From Marinobacterium_D sp050908845 (GTDB lineage Bacteria; Pseudomonadota; Gammaproteobacteria; Pseudomonadales; Balneatricaceae), in assembly GCF_050908845.1 (NCBI RefSeq), contig NZ_CP194171.1:1736001-1800000 (forward strand): a stretch of DNA of 64,000 bases, given 5' to 3'. The notes under the pieces are model-generated. The model worked only from the letters and a program-made list of their open reading frames with translations. It made no database searches and was not told the DNA's origin. This document shows positions 16,642-25,006 of the stretch, piece after piece; position 1 is the stretch's first letter; every line of letters starts with the position of its first letter. The position numbers and the translations under genes were made by a program.

Positions 16642-17577
16642 ATGGATTCTTTATACACCAACCTCAGAGGCATGCTTGTGGGGCTGGCCGTGGGCGATGC
16701 CCTGGGTGCGCCGGTGGAGTTCATGATGCCGGGGGCGTTTGAGCCGGTCAGTGATTACCGCACCGGTGGGCCGCACAACCTGCCGGCGGGCTACTGGACC
16801 GACGATACCAGCATGGCGCTCTGCTCCGGTGTCAGTCTCTGTCTGCAAAACGGCTTTGATCCGAGGGATCAGATGGAGCGCTTCACCCGCTGGTTCAGGC
16901 AGGGTTACCTGTCATCCACGGGGCGCTGTTTTGATATCGGGAATCGTACCCGCGCCGCACTGACGCGCTTTGAGCGCACCGGTGAGGCCTTTGCCGGCGA
17001 GGAGTCGTTCGACTCCGCCGGTAACGGTGCACTGATGCGGCTGGCGCCGGTGGCACTGTATTACCACCAGGAGCTCGAATCGGCGCTGGAAATCGCCCGG
17101 GAGCACTCCCGTTTGACCCACGCGGATATCCGCTGCCTTGAAGCCAATGAGCTGCTGGTCTGGATGCTCTGGCACCTGAGCCGCGGCATGGACAAAGAGG
17201 CGTTGTTTGACGCTGTCCAGGCGCGTGCCGACCGTTTTACCGACGCTGAGATGATGCTGCTGGCGCGGGGTTCGTTCCTGCAGTTACAGCCGCCGCTTAT
17301 CCGGGGCAGTGGCTATGTGGTGAAGTCGCTGGAGGCCGCCCTCTGGGCCTTTGCCCAGAGCAGCAGCTTCGCCGAAGGCGCATTAATGGCAGTCAACCTG
17401 GGTGACGACGCGGATACCACCGGGGCGATCTACGGCCAGATCGCCGGTGCGTTTTATGGCTATGAAGCCATTCCTCAGCACTGGCGCAGCGGTCTGTATC
17501 AGCATGACCGCATCGTCGCGCTCAGTGATGCGCTGATTCAACGCTCGGCCGTCAATCTGCCTGAGGAGTGGCACTGA
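16642..17577 (+). CDS. ADP-ribosylglycohydrolase family protein
   Basis: A 311-residue cytoplasmic hydrolase of the DraG/ARH family. These enzymes use two metal ions to remove ADP-ribose from proteins or small molecules. Metal-binding motifs are visible: GDALGAPVEF near the N-terminus, WTDDTSMAL (about 53-61), and LGDDADTTGAIYGQIAGA near the C-terminus (about 252-269). The ATG is preceded by AGGGAGG. It follows the MscS gene by 40 bases and may share its transcript. No ADP-ribosyltransferase gene or nitrogenase gene is nearby, so a DraG role in nitrogenase control is not supported; the substrate is unknown. Confidence 0.92.
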   Translation: MDSLYTNLRGMLVGLAVGDALGAPVEFMMPGAFEPVSDYRTGGPHNLPAGYWTDDTSMALCSGVSLCLQNGFDPRDQMERFTRWFRQGYLSSTGRCFDIGNRTRAALTRFERTGEAFAGEESFDSAGNGALMRLAPVALYYHQELESALEIAREHSRLTHADIRCLEANELLVWMLWHLSRGMDKEALFDAVQARADRFTDAEMMLLARGSFLQLQPPLIRGSGYVVKSLEAALWAFAQSSSFAEGALMAVNLGDDADTTGAIYGQIAGAFYGYEAIPQHWRSGLYQHDRIVALSDALIQRSAVNLPEEWH

Positions 17578-17611
17578 GCCGCAGGCAAGAGCGCAGGCAG
17601 CGGGCAGCAAA

Positions 17612-18520
17612 TCAGAGCGTCAGGGGGTTGCCACCCCGGGCTTCGAACTCCTTCACCGCAGTATGGATCAGATCTGCCAGGTGTTTGACGCCGGGGCTGG
17701 AGAGGTGCGCGTCCCGCTTGATCAGGAACAGGTCGGCAAAACGCTCGCTGCCGTTTTCCATCGGCAGGGGTTTGAGCAGGCCCTTTTCAAGCTCTTTGGC
17801 GATCTTGATCTCCGGATACCAGGAGAAGCCAAGCCCGGAGCAGGCACAGAGGATCGATGTGCTCATATGACTCACGGTCCAGCGCTGGCCGGCGCCGAGC
17901 CAGCCGGCGTCCAGACTGCGGCTGCCGGAGTCGCGCACCACCAGCTGGCGGTAATGACGCAGGTCATCGTGGGTCAGGGTGCGGTCCAGCTGGTGCAGCG
18001 GGTGCTCGGGGTGGGCCACCGGTACAAACCGGATGCGCATCAGAAAGTCGCCGACAAATCCGGGGGGGATCCGGCTGCTGATGACCATCTCCGCATCGCC
18101 ACGGATCAGTGCCTCGTCCGTGCCGCTAAGCGCGGTTTCCAGCAGTTCTATGCGTACAAAGGGCGAAACCTCCGCATACCTGGCCAGGGCGCAGAGTGTG
18201 AGCTGTTCGGGAAAAATCAGGTCGATAGCCAGTCTGATCAGTGCTTCTGATCCGCTGCTGTAATGCTGGGCCAGCTCTTCGGTAAGTCGGGCGCTTTCAA
18301 GCAGTGACTGGGCCTGGCGGTAAAGCGCGCTGCCGGCCTCGGTGAGCGCGGCTCTGCGGCCTTCGATTCTGAACACGGCGATGCCGAGACGCTCTTCCAG
18401 GCGCTGGATCGCGTAACTGACCGCCGACTGGCTCTTGCCCATCTTTTCTGCGGCTTTGGCATAACCGCCTGCATCGACGACCGCCACCAGTGTCTGCCAC
18501 TGCTCAAGCGTAATCTGCAT
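17612..18520 (-). CDS. LysR family transcriptional regulator
   Basis: A 302-residue regulator. The N-terminal winged helix-turn-helix (about residues 1-60, with GGYAKAAEKMGKSQSAVSYA and RLEERLG) is followed by a LysR substrate domain (about 90-295). It is divergent from azoR, and the intergenic space holds a perfect 15-base T-N11-A palindrome at 18542-18556. It probably controls the azoR-hydroquinone reductase-pirin operon, and its own gene, in response to a quinone or electrophile. That role is inferred from position; the ligand cannot be read from sequence. Confidence 0.9.
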   Translation of the reverse strand: MQITLEQWQTLVAVVDAGGYAKAAEKMGKSQSAVSYAIQRLEERLGIAVFRIEGRRAALTEAGSALYRQAQSLLESARLTEELAQHYSSGSEALIRLAIDLIFPEQLTLCALARYAEVSPFVRIELLETALSGTDEALIRGDAEMVISSRIPPGFVGDFLMRIRFVPVAHPEHPLHQLDRTLTHDDLRHYRQLVVRDSGSRSLDAGWLGAGQRWTVSHMSTSILCACSGLGFSWYPEIKIAKELEKGLLKPLPMENGSERFADLFLIKRDAHLSSPGVKHLADLIHTAVKEFEARGGNPLTL

Positions 18521-18541
18521 TCCTGTCCCCTGTAGTGATTG

Positions 18542-18556
18542 ATCTAAATATTAGAT
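18542..18556. promoter_or_regulatory. LysR-type operator in the lysR-azoR intergenic space
   Basis: ATCTAA-ATA-TTAGAT is a perfect dyad that contains the T-N11-A core of LysR sites. It lies 22 bases upstream of the lysR start and 84 bases before azoR, fitting autoregulation and activation of the divergent operon. Confidence 0.7.
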
Positions 18557-18639
18557 TAAAAGAAGCAGTTTTGTCCTCTTTTTAATTAGTCATATGGATA
18601 TGAAAATAGCCTCATACAAACACAGACAGGAGAGTACAG

Positions 18640-19242
18640 ATGGCAACGCTTCTTTACGTTAAAAGCAGTATTTCCGGTGACCATGGGCAGTCCAGCCAGC
18701 TGGCAGAGCAGCTGATTGCAGACTGGAAAGCGAAGAACCCCCAGGGTGAAGTGCTAACCCGTGACCTGTTTGCCGATGAGATCCCGCATCTTGATGCCAA
18801 GCGTTTTGGCGCGTTAATCAGCTCGCCGGACGAGCGCAGCAGCGAGCAGCAGGCGATCGTGGATTTTTCCGATCAGCTGATCGACGAAGTTCGCCAGGCC
18901 GACATGCTGGTGATCGGTGTGCCGATGTACAACTTCGGTGTTCCGTCCCAGATGAAGGCGTGGATTGACCACCTGGCCCGTGCCGGTGTGACGTTCAAAT
19001 ACACCGAAGCGGGCTCCGTGGGCCTGCTGGAAGACAAGCCGGTGCTGCTGCTTGCGACCCGTGGCGGTCAGTACAAGGATGTCGGAGCGGACTTCCAGAT
19101 TCCGTTCGTTACCCAGTTCCTCAGCTTTATCGGTCTGAATGACACCCGCGTTATCTATGCCGAAGGCCTGGCCATGGGTGAAGAGCTGGCGCAGCAGGCA
19201 CTGAGTGCTGCCAAGCAGTCGCTGGGCGAGCAGTTACAGTAA
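18640..19242 (+). CDS. azoR: FMN-dependent NADH-azoreductase
   Basis: A 200-residue flavodoxin-fold enzyme that reduces azo dyes and quinones by two-electron transfer from NADH using FMN. Family motifs are KSSISGDHGQSSQLAEQ (phosphate-binding loop), VIGVPMYNFGVPSQMKAWID (FMN ring contact) and LLATRGGQY. Length matches E. coli AzoR (201). AGGAG precedes the ATG. It is the first gene of an operon with a glutathionyl-hydroquinone reductase (28 bases downstream) and a pirin, divergent from a LysR regulator. The operon reads as a quinone/electrophile detoxification unit. Confidence 0.94.
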   Translation: MATLLYVKSSISGDHGQSSQLAEQLIADWKAKNPQGEVLTRDLFADEIPHLDAKRFGALISSPDERSSEQQAIVDFSDQLIDEVRQADMLVIGVPMYNFGVPSQMKAWIDHLARAGVTFKYTEAGSVGLLEDKPVLLLATRGGQYKDVGADFQIPFVTQFLSFIGLNDTRVIYAEGLAMGEELAQQALSAAKQSLGEQLQ

Positions 19243-19270
19243 ATCGAACAGATCAGATCGGGAGGTAATC

Positions 19271-20260
19271 ATGGGACTGCTGATTGAAGGGCGTTGGCAA
19301 GACAAGTGGTACGACACCGAGTCCAGTGGCGGGCGCTTCGAACGCGACACCGCTAAATTCCGCAACTGGGTTACCTCCGATGGCGAGGCCGGTCCCTCAG
19401 GGAAGGGCGGCTTTGTCGCCGAGCCTGGCCGTTATCATCTATATGTGTCTCTGGCCTGTCCCTGGGCGCATCGCACGTTGATCATGCGCGCGCTCAAGGG
19501 GCTGGAGCCGATGATCGATATCAGTGTTGTACATCCGCTGATGCTGGAAAACGGCTGGACATTCGACAGCGACTTTCCCGCTGCTACCGGTGACCAGCTC
19601 TATGGCAGCGAGTACATGCACCAGATCTATACCCGCAGCAAGCCGGATGCCAGTGGCCGTGTGACCGTCCCGGTACTCTGGGACAAGCAGGGCGAGCAGA
19701 TTGTCAGCAATGAGTCCGCCGAGATCATCCGTATGCTGAACAGCGCATTCGATGCTCAGGGGGCTGAGGCGGGGGATTACTATCCTGTCGCACTGCGCGA
19801 GGAGATCGATCGCTGGAACGCGCTGATCTACGATCGCGTGAACAACGGTGTCTACAAGGCCGGGTTTGCTACCTCACAGGCCGCCTACGATGAGTCGGTG
19901 GCGGCGCTGTTCGAGGCGCTGGATACCCTGGAAGCTCATCTGCAGCAGCACCGTTTTCTTGTTGGCGGGCGGCTGACCGAAGCCGATATCCGGCTGTACA
20001 CCACGCTGGTGCGCTTTGATCCGGTCTACGTCAGCCACTTTAAATGTGACAAGCGCAGAATTGCTGACTATCCCGCTCTGTCCAACTACCTGCGCGATCT
20101 TTATCAGCGACCGGCGTTCCGCTCGACCACCCACTTCGAGCATATTCGTAACCATTACTATCGCAGTCATCCGGGCATCAACCCGACGGGAATTATCCCC
20201 ACCGGACCTGAATTCGACCTGGATGCGCCCCATCATCGGGAGGTGCTGGATCATGACTAA
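19271..20260 (+). CDS. yqjG: Glutathionyl-hydroquinone reductase (Xi-class GST)
   Basis: A 329-residue enzyme that removes glutathione from glutathionyl-hydroquinones. The N-terminal thioredoxin-like domain has the catalytic Cys63 in LACPWAHRT, which marks the Xi class. The C-terminal helical domain (about 170-320) contains RLTEADIRLYTTLVRFDPVY, the signature stretch of YqjG/ECM4 proteins. GGAGGT lies four bases before the ATG at 19271. It is translationally close to azoR upstream and overlaps the pirin gene by eight bases. Together they probably deal with quinones made by redox-active aromatics. Confidence 0.93.
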   Translation: MGLLIEGRWQDKWYDTESSGGRFERDTAKFRNWVTSDGEAGPSGKGGFVAEPGRYHLYVSLACPWAHRTLIMRALKGLEPMIDISVVHPLMLENGWTFDSDFPAATGDQLYGSEYMHQIYTRSKPDASGRVTVPVLWDKQGEQIVSNESAEIIRMLNSAFDAQGAEAGDYYPVALREEIDRWNALIYDRVNNGVYKAGFATSQAAYDESVAALFEALDTLEAHLQQHRFLVGGRLTEADIRLYTTLVRFDPVYVSHFKCDKRRIADYPALSNYLRDLYQRPAFRSTTHFEHIRNHYYRSHPGINPTGIIPTGPEFDLDAPHHREVLDHD

Positions 20261-21101
20261 CCGCAGTATACGCAGCGTTATACCTGGCATGGACAGTTCA
20301 GACGGCGCCGGTGTGCGTCTCAAGCGCAGCATCGGCCAGCATCAGAACCTGAGGATCGATCCTTTCCTGATGCTGGATAACTTCTCCAGCGACAGGGCCG
20401 ATGACTATATCGCCGGCTTCCCGGCGCACCCTCATCGTGGATTCGAGACAGTGACCTACATGCTCGATGGCCGCATGCTGCACCGTGACCACATGGGGAA
20501 TGAAGGTTTGCTGCGCTCCGGTGGCGTGCAGTGGATGACCGCCGGCCGAGGTGTAATCCACGAAGAGATGCCGCAGCAGGAAGAGGGGCTGATGCGCGGA
20601 TTTCAGCTCTGGGTGAACCTGCCTGCCGCTGAAAAAATGAAGCCGGCGGCCTACCAGAACATTGAGCCGGAAGAGGTGGTGACGGCAGCGGACGCTGCGG
20701 GCAACCGGGTACGCCTGGTGGCAGGCAGTCTCCCGTTTGACGGCAAAACGCTCGAAGGGCCGGTGGCCGGCATCAGCCGCCAGCCGCTGTTCGTGGATCT
20801 TGCCCTGGCTGCCGGTGCAGCGCTGGAGCTACCGGTTGCTGCCGATCTCAACGCGTTCATCTACCTGTTTGAAGGCGAGGCTGCACTGGGCAACGATGCC
20901 CTGGAGCTGAACGCGGCGACCGAGCTGGGCGAAGGGGACCGGGTAAGTCTCACGGCAGGCCCCGAGGGCGCTCGGCTGCTGCTGGTCGCGGCCAGGCCGA
21001 TCGGCGAACCGGTCGTGCAGTACGGCCCCTTTGTGATGAACACCTCCGCCGAGATAGAGCAGGCGTTGCGGGATTACCGTGACGGACGGCTGGTCGATTG
21101 A
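20253..21101 (+). CDS. Pirin family protein (possible quercetinase-like dioxygenase)
   Basis: A 282-residue bicupin. The N-terminal cupin has the pirin metal motif HPHRGFETVTYMLDG with two histidines (near residues 56 and 58), a further metal site in HRDHMGNEG, and the segment GGVQWMTAGRGVIHEEMP. The C-terminal pirin domain (about 170-275) is complete. Bacterial pirins such as YhhW bind a single metal and cleave quercetin-like flavonoids; others act as redox cofactors. The start overlaps the previous stop (ATGACTAA), so translation is coupled. Its place after azoR and a hydroquinone reductase supports a role with phenolic or quinone compounds. Confidence 0.9.
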   Translation: MTNRSIRSVIPGMDSSDGAGVRLKRSIGQHQNLRIDPFLMLDNFSSDRADDYIAGFPAHPHRGFETVTYMLDGRMLHRDHMGNEGLLRSGGVQWMTAGRGVIHEEMPQQEEGLMRGFQLWVNLPAAEKMKPAAYQNIEPEEVVTAADAAGNRVRLVAGSLPFDGKTLEGPVAGISRQPLFVDLALAAGAALELPVAADLNAFIYLFEGEAALGNDALELNAATELGEGDRVSLTAGPEGARLLLVAARPIGEPVVQYGPFVMNTSAEIEQALRDYRDGRLVD

Positions 21102-21199
21102 TACCGGACAGTTTATCGCCATAGCGGGTGTGGTTTGTGCGCCCGCCTGCCGTATACTCATTGCTTGAACGCTGGAGGCCGGATTTAAGGAGGAGAAGA

Positions 21200-21313
21200 G
21201 TGGGTCGCATTATTGTGTTGGTGATAATCGTCGTTATTGCTGCTTTTTCTACCAAGTCCTGTGACCATGCGCTTGATGTAAAACGTTCGCTATGGGATAA
21301 CGAGCAGCAATAA
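21200..21313 (+). CDS. Small single-helix membrane protein upstream of pilU
   Basis: A 37-residue open frame starting at GTG 21200, with a strong AAGGAGG seven bases upstream. Residues 3-15 (RIIVLVIIVVIAA) form one transmembrane helix; the rest is a polar tail with one Cys (STKSCDHALDV). It ends 39 bases before pilU. The ribosome site and hydrophobic composition argue that it is real. No family was recognised. It could be a small membrane protein or a leader for the pilU transcript. Confidence 0.55.
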   Translation: MGRIIVLVIIVVIAAFSTKSCDHALDVKRSLWDNEQQ

Positions 21314-21352
21314 CAACAGGTATTGATGCCAGGGCTACACCAGGAGGGGAGA

Positions 21353-22420
21353 ATGCTCGATCTGAATAAGTATCTTCGGCTAATGGTCGAAAAACAGGCG
21401 TCAGACCTGTTTTTCAGTACCGATTCACCGGTACAGATCAAGATCGAAGGCGTCCTCAGGCCCATAGGGGACAAGCCCCTCGAGCCCGGCGTTACGCGTG
21501 AGCTTGCTGAATCGATGATGACCGACAAGCAGCGCGAGATCTTTGACGAGGTTATGGAGATGAACTTCTCCCATAACCTCAAGGATATGGGACGTTTCCG
21601 CGTTAATATCTACCGCCAGCGCGGTGACGTGGCGATGGTAATCCGTTACGTACGCAACAAAATTCCTTCACTGCAGGAACTGAACCTGCCGGAGTCTCTG
21701 CAGGATCTGGTGATGCTGCGCAGCGGCCTGGTACTGATTGTCGGTGCCACCGGTGCGGGTAAGTCCACCTCGCTGGCGTCGATGATCGAATACCGTAACC
21801 AGCGCGCCACCGGTCACATTCTGACCATAGAAGACCCGATAGAATTCATGCACACCAACAAGCGCTCGCTGATCAACCAGCGCGAGGTCGGGGTCGATAC
21901 GCTGTGCTATGAAAACGCCCTGATGAACGGGCTGCGAGAAGCGCCGGATGTGATACTGATTGGTGAGATCCGTGATCGTCAGACCATGGAGCAGGCGATC
22001 CGTTACTCGGAAACGGGCCACCTCTGCCTGTCGACGCTGCATGCCAATAACTCCGTTCAGGCCATTGAGCATATCGCCAACTTCTTCCTTGATAGCGAGC
22101 TCAAGAAGATCGCTCAGGACCTGTCACAGAACCTGAAGGCGATCGTGTCCCAGCGTCTGGTCCGTGATGTGAACAAAAAGTTTCTTCCCGCCACCGAGGT
22201 GCTGATCAATACGCCTTACATCTCGGAGCTGATAGGACGCGGAGACTTCAAGGAGATCCGCGAAGCGATGGAGCAGAGCAGCGATCCGCACACCCATAGC
22301 TTTGACGAAAACCTGCTGGAGCTATACAGCGCCGGCAAGATTTCGGAAGAGGAGGTGCTGCACAACGCTGACTCCCGCAACAACGTTACGCTGAAAATGA
22401 AGCTGCTTGCCCCGTCCTGA
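21353..22420 (+). CDS. pilU: Type IV pilus retraction ATPase PilU
   Basis: A 355-residue secretion-type AAA ATPase of the PilT/PilU group. The Walker A GATGAGKST is at 131-139, the Asp box region includes LTIEDPIEFMH, the Walker B is in VILIGEIRDRQTM and the His box is LSTLHANN. The N-terminal domain MLDLNKYLRLMVEKQASDLFFS and the Glu-rich C-terminus favour PilU over PilT. PilU hexamers work with PilT to pull in type IV pili for twitching and DNA uptake. The ATG at 21353 has AGGAGGGG in front. PilT is not in this window; pilU usually follows pilT, so it is separated here. Confidence 0.9.
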   Translation: MLDLNKYLRLMVEKQASDLFFSTDSPVQIKIEGVLRPIGDKPLEPGVTRELAESMMTDKQREIFDEVMEMNFSHNLKDMGRFRVNIYRQRGDVAMVIRYVRNKIPSLQELNLPESLQDLVMLRSGLVLIVGATGAGKSTSLASMIEYRNQRATGHILTIEDPIEFMHTNKRSLINQREVGVDTLCYENALMNGLREAPDVILIGEIRDRQTMEQAIRYSETGHLCLSTLHANNSVQAIEHIANFFLDSELKKIAQDLSQNLKAIVSQRLVRDVNKKFLPATEVLINTPYISELIGRGDFKEIREAMEQSSDPHTHSFDENLLELYSAGKISEEEVLHNADSRNNVTLKMKLLAPS

Positions 22421-22457
22421 TCGGGTGGCCTGAATATCTGATGGTGGAAGGGGCGGC

Positions 22458-23213
22458 TCAGCGATAGCGTTCGCGCTGCTCCCGCTCCTTCTCGGCGGCG
22501 TCGATCCGGCGCCGTTCCTCTTCCTCTTTCTCCCGATACTCGTCCGCCACCTGCTGACACTCCTCGACCTTGCGTGTCAGGGCGAAGATCTGCACGTCGA
22601 TCTGGTAGGCGTCGTTGAAGTTCTGCAGCCTGGTCAGAGCGCTGCGATAGGCATGCAGTGCCACCTGGGGGCCGGCAACCTGCTCGGTCTGCTGGGCATC
22701 CATGATCTCCAGCTCGATGGTGAGACGGGTATAGCTCTGCTTGATATGTCTAACCATCTGCTGCAACGCGCCTTTCGAAAACAGGTTCTGCTTTTGCAGC
22801 TCGGTCAGGAACTGGGCCAGTTCCCTGAGCAGTGCCCGGGTGCTTCTGGCCATGTTCCGGTCGGGGGAGTGGGTCAGTGATCCGGACGGGTACTGTCCCG
22901 GTTCAAACGGCTCAGAAGCTCTCTGGGTGAGTCTCTGCAACTCCTGCTGGTAGGCGGCGTTGCGTTCGAGCTCCAGCATCTGATGCCAGCGCCGCTCCAT
23001 ATACTTGATCAGTACGGTACGGATATCCGGAGAAATATAGAAAGCCGGCAGGCTAGTGAGCAGATGGTCGGCACGGCGGATCTGATCGCGCAGCGCAAGT
23101 AACTTTAGACGACGTTCCCGGCGCTGGGTTTCGATGGTCTGCACGATATAGGCAGTGACGGCGAGAACAACGATGCCACCGAGTATAAGAATGCCTATCT
23201 GTGTCGGGCTCAT
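22458..23213 (-). CDS. Hypothetical membrane-anchored coiled-coil protein
   Basis: A 251-residue protein of unrecognised family. Residues 7-27 form a single membrane helix (ILILGGIVVLAVTAYIVQTI). The rest is highly helical and charged, with likely coiled coils at 28-60 and at the C-terminus (about 215-250, rich in EKEEEERRR). It is thus a bitopic protein with a large cytoplasmic domain. It is convergent with pilU, with a 37-base gap. A structural or envelope-assembly role is possible, but nothing in the sequence assigns one. Confidence 0.75.
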   Translation of the reverse strand: MSPTQIGILILGGIVVLAVTAYIVQTIETQRRERRLKLLALRDQIRRADHLLTSLPAFYISPDIRTVLIKYMERRWHQMLELERNAAYQQELQRLTQRASEPFEPGQYPSGSLTHSPDRNMARSTRALLRELAQFLTELQKQNLFSKGALQQMVRHIKQSYTRLTIELEIMDAQQTEQVAGPQVALHAYRSALTRLQNFNDAYQIDVQIFALTRKVEECQQVADEYREKEEEERRRIDAAEKEREQRERYR

Positions 23214-23278
23214 GCTGTCGCCTCTGGGTTACTGCTCACTGAAGTAACTGATTCTATAGTAAAAAGATGAAAAAAGCC

Positions 23279-23307
23279 TTGACCCACCCCGGTCACGTCA
23301 TTAATAT
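23279..23307 (+). promoter_or_regulatory. Sigma-70 promoter of the first tRNA Glu-Gly operon
   Basis: TTGACC and TAATAT are separated by exactly 17 bases, 38 bases before the tRNA. The bases after the -10 are C/G-rich (CACGCCGC), as in stringently controlled stable-RNA promoters. Confidence 0.8.
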
Positions 23308-23345
23308 TCACGCCGCTTCCCGCTGATGCGGGAAACGTCCTAAGC

Positions 23346-23421
23346 GTCCCATTCGTCTAGTGGCCTAGGACACCGCCCTTTCACGGCGGTAACAGGGGTT
23401 CGAACCCCCTATGGGACGCCA
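23346..23421 (+). tRNA. tRNA-Glu (TTC), copy 1
   Basis: A 76-base cloverleaf with acceptor GTCCCAT/ATGGGAC and the 3' CCA encoded. The anticodon stem CCGCC/GGCGG encloses loop CTTTCAC with anticodon TTC. The T arm is AGGGGTTCGAACCCCC-like. It is identical to copies 2 and 3. First gene after a strong promoter. Confidence 0.97.
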
Positions 23422-23453
23422 TTTCAAACGCTCTCTGGCGTTTGGATCTACAA

Positions 23454-23529
<76 letters not shown>

Positions 23530-23644
23530 AAATTCTTTTCTTAGTTAGCTTCAATCACAATACTCCGTAGATAGGCGACCCCGCTTGTTATTCGTTGGGC
23601 TCGCGATCGGAGCGCCGACCGGTTCAGTCACATTTCCCGCTCCA
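23530..23644 (+). repeat. tRNA-Gly-tailed repeat, unit 1
   Basis: A 115-base unit directly after tRNA-Gly copy 1. It contains CGTAGATAGGCGAC, one 15-base GGAGCGCC element (23605-23619) and ends with GGTTCAGTCACA plus TTTCCCGCTCCA (23633-23644). The end resembles the tRNA-Gly T arm and acceptor 3' strand. Confidence 0.85.
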
Positions 23645-23758
23645 GATTTTCTTTCCTAGTAAACTCAAATGCTGCGCTAACGTAGATAGGCGACCCGCTT
23701 TTTATATATTGGGTTCGCGACTGGGGCGCCAGCCGGTTGAGTCACGTTTCCCGCTCCA
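23645..23758 (+). repeat. tRNA-Gly-tailed repeat, unit 2
   Basis: A 114-base unit, same order of motifs as unit 1: GTAAACTC, CGTAGATAGGCGAC, one 15-base element (23719-23733) and the tail TTTCCCGCTCCA at 23747-23758. Confidence 0.85.
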
Positions 23759-23905
23759 GATTTTATATCCTCAGTAAACTCTAATCGTGCGCTAACGTAG
23801 ATGGGCGACTCCGCTTTCTTATATGTTGCGATCGCGGCTGGTGCGCCAGCCGCCGGGATGCCGGCCACCGGAGCGCCGGCCGGATGAGTCACATTTCCTG
23901 CTCCA
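23759..23905 (+). repeat. tRNA-Gly-tailed repeat, unit 3, expanded
   Basis: A 147-base unit. It is longer than units 1 and 2 because the internal 15-base element is present three times (23836-23850, 23851-23865, 23866-23880). The tail is TTTCCTGCTCCA at 23894-23905, one base changed from the tRNA end. Confidence 0.83.
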
Positions 23906-24063
23906 AACATATTTCTTCAGAATTTTGATTATCATTGTTTTGTAGGAAGACGACCCCCTTTTATAGGTTGGGCCCGCGACTGGAACGCCAACCACCGGAG
24001 TGTCGGCCACGGGAGCGCCTGCCGCCGGAGCGCCGGCCGGATGAATCACGCTTCCCGCGGCCA
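23906..24063 (+). repeat. tRNA-Gly-tailed repeat, unit 4, expanded and decayed
   Basis: A 158-base unit with four 15-base elements in a row (23978-23992, 23993-24007, 24008-24022, 24023-24037). Its first half is diverged and its tail (CTTCCCGCGGCCA) is decayed, as expected for the outermost copy. Confidence 0.78.
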
Positions 24064-24457
24064 GGTATTATCTTTGTAAATCCATAGTGCATCAGTTCCA
24101 GCAGTAATCGATCGATAGTTTCGTGTTGGTCACCTAACCGCTGTGCCGTCTGCCCGGCCAGGTTTTCCTCTTTGGTTTTTGAACTGTGTAAGCATTTTCC
24201 GGGTCGAGCTTTGCTGGCTGGGTTGGTTCGGCTTCTTGCGAGCGGTGGGGGATTCATCGCTGCGTTGGTTTGTAAGTCCCGTAACCTGTCGCCGCCGGTG
24301 TGGCCAGGCTGAAGCTTGTCTGTGTCATATTTGCTCAGGGTTTTGTTGTGAATCTCTCAGGGGGTGAGTGCGCTGGTTGAAATTTAATCAGTTTTAGATC
24401 AAGAGCTTAGCCTGGAGTGGTTGATACGAAATAAATGAAAAAAATGTGAATCGGGTG
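24064..24457. other. Unique spacer between the two tRNA operons
   Basis: About 390 bases without a supported gene; open frames here have no ribosome site. The DNA becomes AT-rich toward the second tRNA promoter (ATAAATGAAAAAAATG at about 24430-24446), like an UP-element region. Confidence 0.5.
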
Positions 24458-24486
24458 TTGACGAGGGGCGGGGGTCTACGTATTAT
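24458..24486 (+). promoter_or_regulatory. Sigma-70 promoter of the second tRNA operon
   Basis: TTGACG and TATTAT are separated by exactly 17 bases, with an A/T-rich tract upstream and a C-rich discriminator (TGCGCCTCC) after the -10. It drives the Glu-Gly-Glu-Gly cluster that begins at 24528. Confidence 0.85.
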
Positions 24487-24527
24487 TTGCGCCTCCTCAA
24501 CGAGGAACGCGAAAGCGTAACGGTCAC

Positions 24528-24603
24528 GTCCCATTCGTCTAGTGGCCTAGGACACCGCCCTTTCACGGCGGTAACAGGGGTTCGAACCCCCTATGGGACG
24601 CCA
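24528..24603 (+). tRNA. tRNA-Glu (TTC), copy 2
   Basis: Identical to copy 1, anticodon TTC, CCA encoded. First gene of the second tRNA operon. Only two bases separate it from the next tRNA-Gly. Confidence 0.97.
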
Positions 24604-24605
24604 TT

Positions 24606-24681
<76 letters not shown>

Positions 24682-24711
24682 AAATTTGACCGGTATCGTT
24701 TTCCAGGCTGC

Positions 24712-24787
24712 GTCCCATTCGTCTAGTGGCCTAGGACACCGCCCTTTCACGGCGGTAACAGGGGTTCGAACCCCCTATGGGACGCCA
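24712..24787 (+). tRNA. tRNA-Glu (TTC), copy 3
   Basis: Identical to copies 1 and 2, anticodon TTC, CCA encoded. It starts 30 bases after tRNA-Gly copy 2. Confidence 0.97.
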
Positions 24788-24819
24788 TTTCAAACGCTCT
24801 CTGGCGTTTGGATCTACAA

Positions 24820-24895
<76 letters not shown>

Positions 24896-25006
24896 GATTT
24901 TATATCCTCAGTAAACTCTAATCGTACGCTAACGTAGATGGGCGACTCCGCTTGTTATTCGTTGGGCTCGCGATCGGAGCGCCGGCCGGTTCAGTTTCCC
25001 GCTCCA
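24896..25006 (+). repeat. tRNA-Gly-tailed repeat, unit 5, mosaic
   Basis: A 111-base unit after tRNA-Gly copy 3. Its first 58 bases match unit 3 with one difference, and the next 41 match unit 1 with one difference. It ends with an exact TTTCCCGCTCCA at 24995-25006. Confidence 0.85.

Noticed and set aside
16642..17577. DraG-type nitrogenase regulation by the ADP-ribosylglycohydrolase
   Set aside because: No draT or nif gene in the window, so only the general family call is kept.
23677..24257. Minus-strand frames of Ala/Gly/Pro or Ser/Gly/Arg pentapeptides across the repeats
   Set aside because: They follow from the 15-nt repeat, which stays in phase in every frame. They lack ribosome sites and run against the tRNA transcript. 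The likeness to the protamine-like frame of the E. coli tyrT repeats is noted but not enough for a gene.
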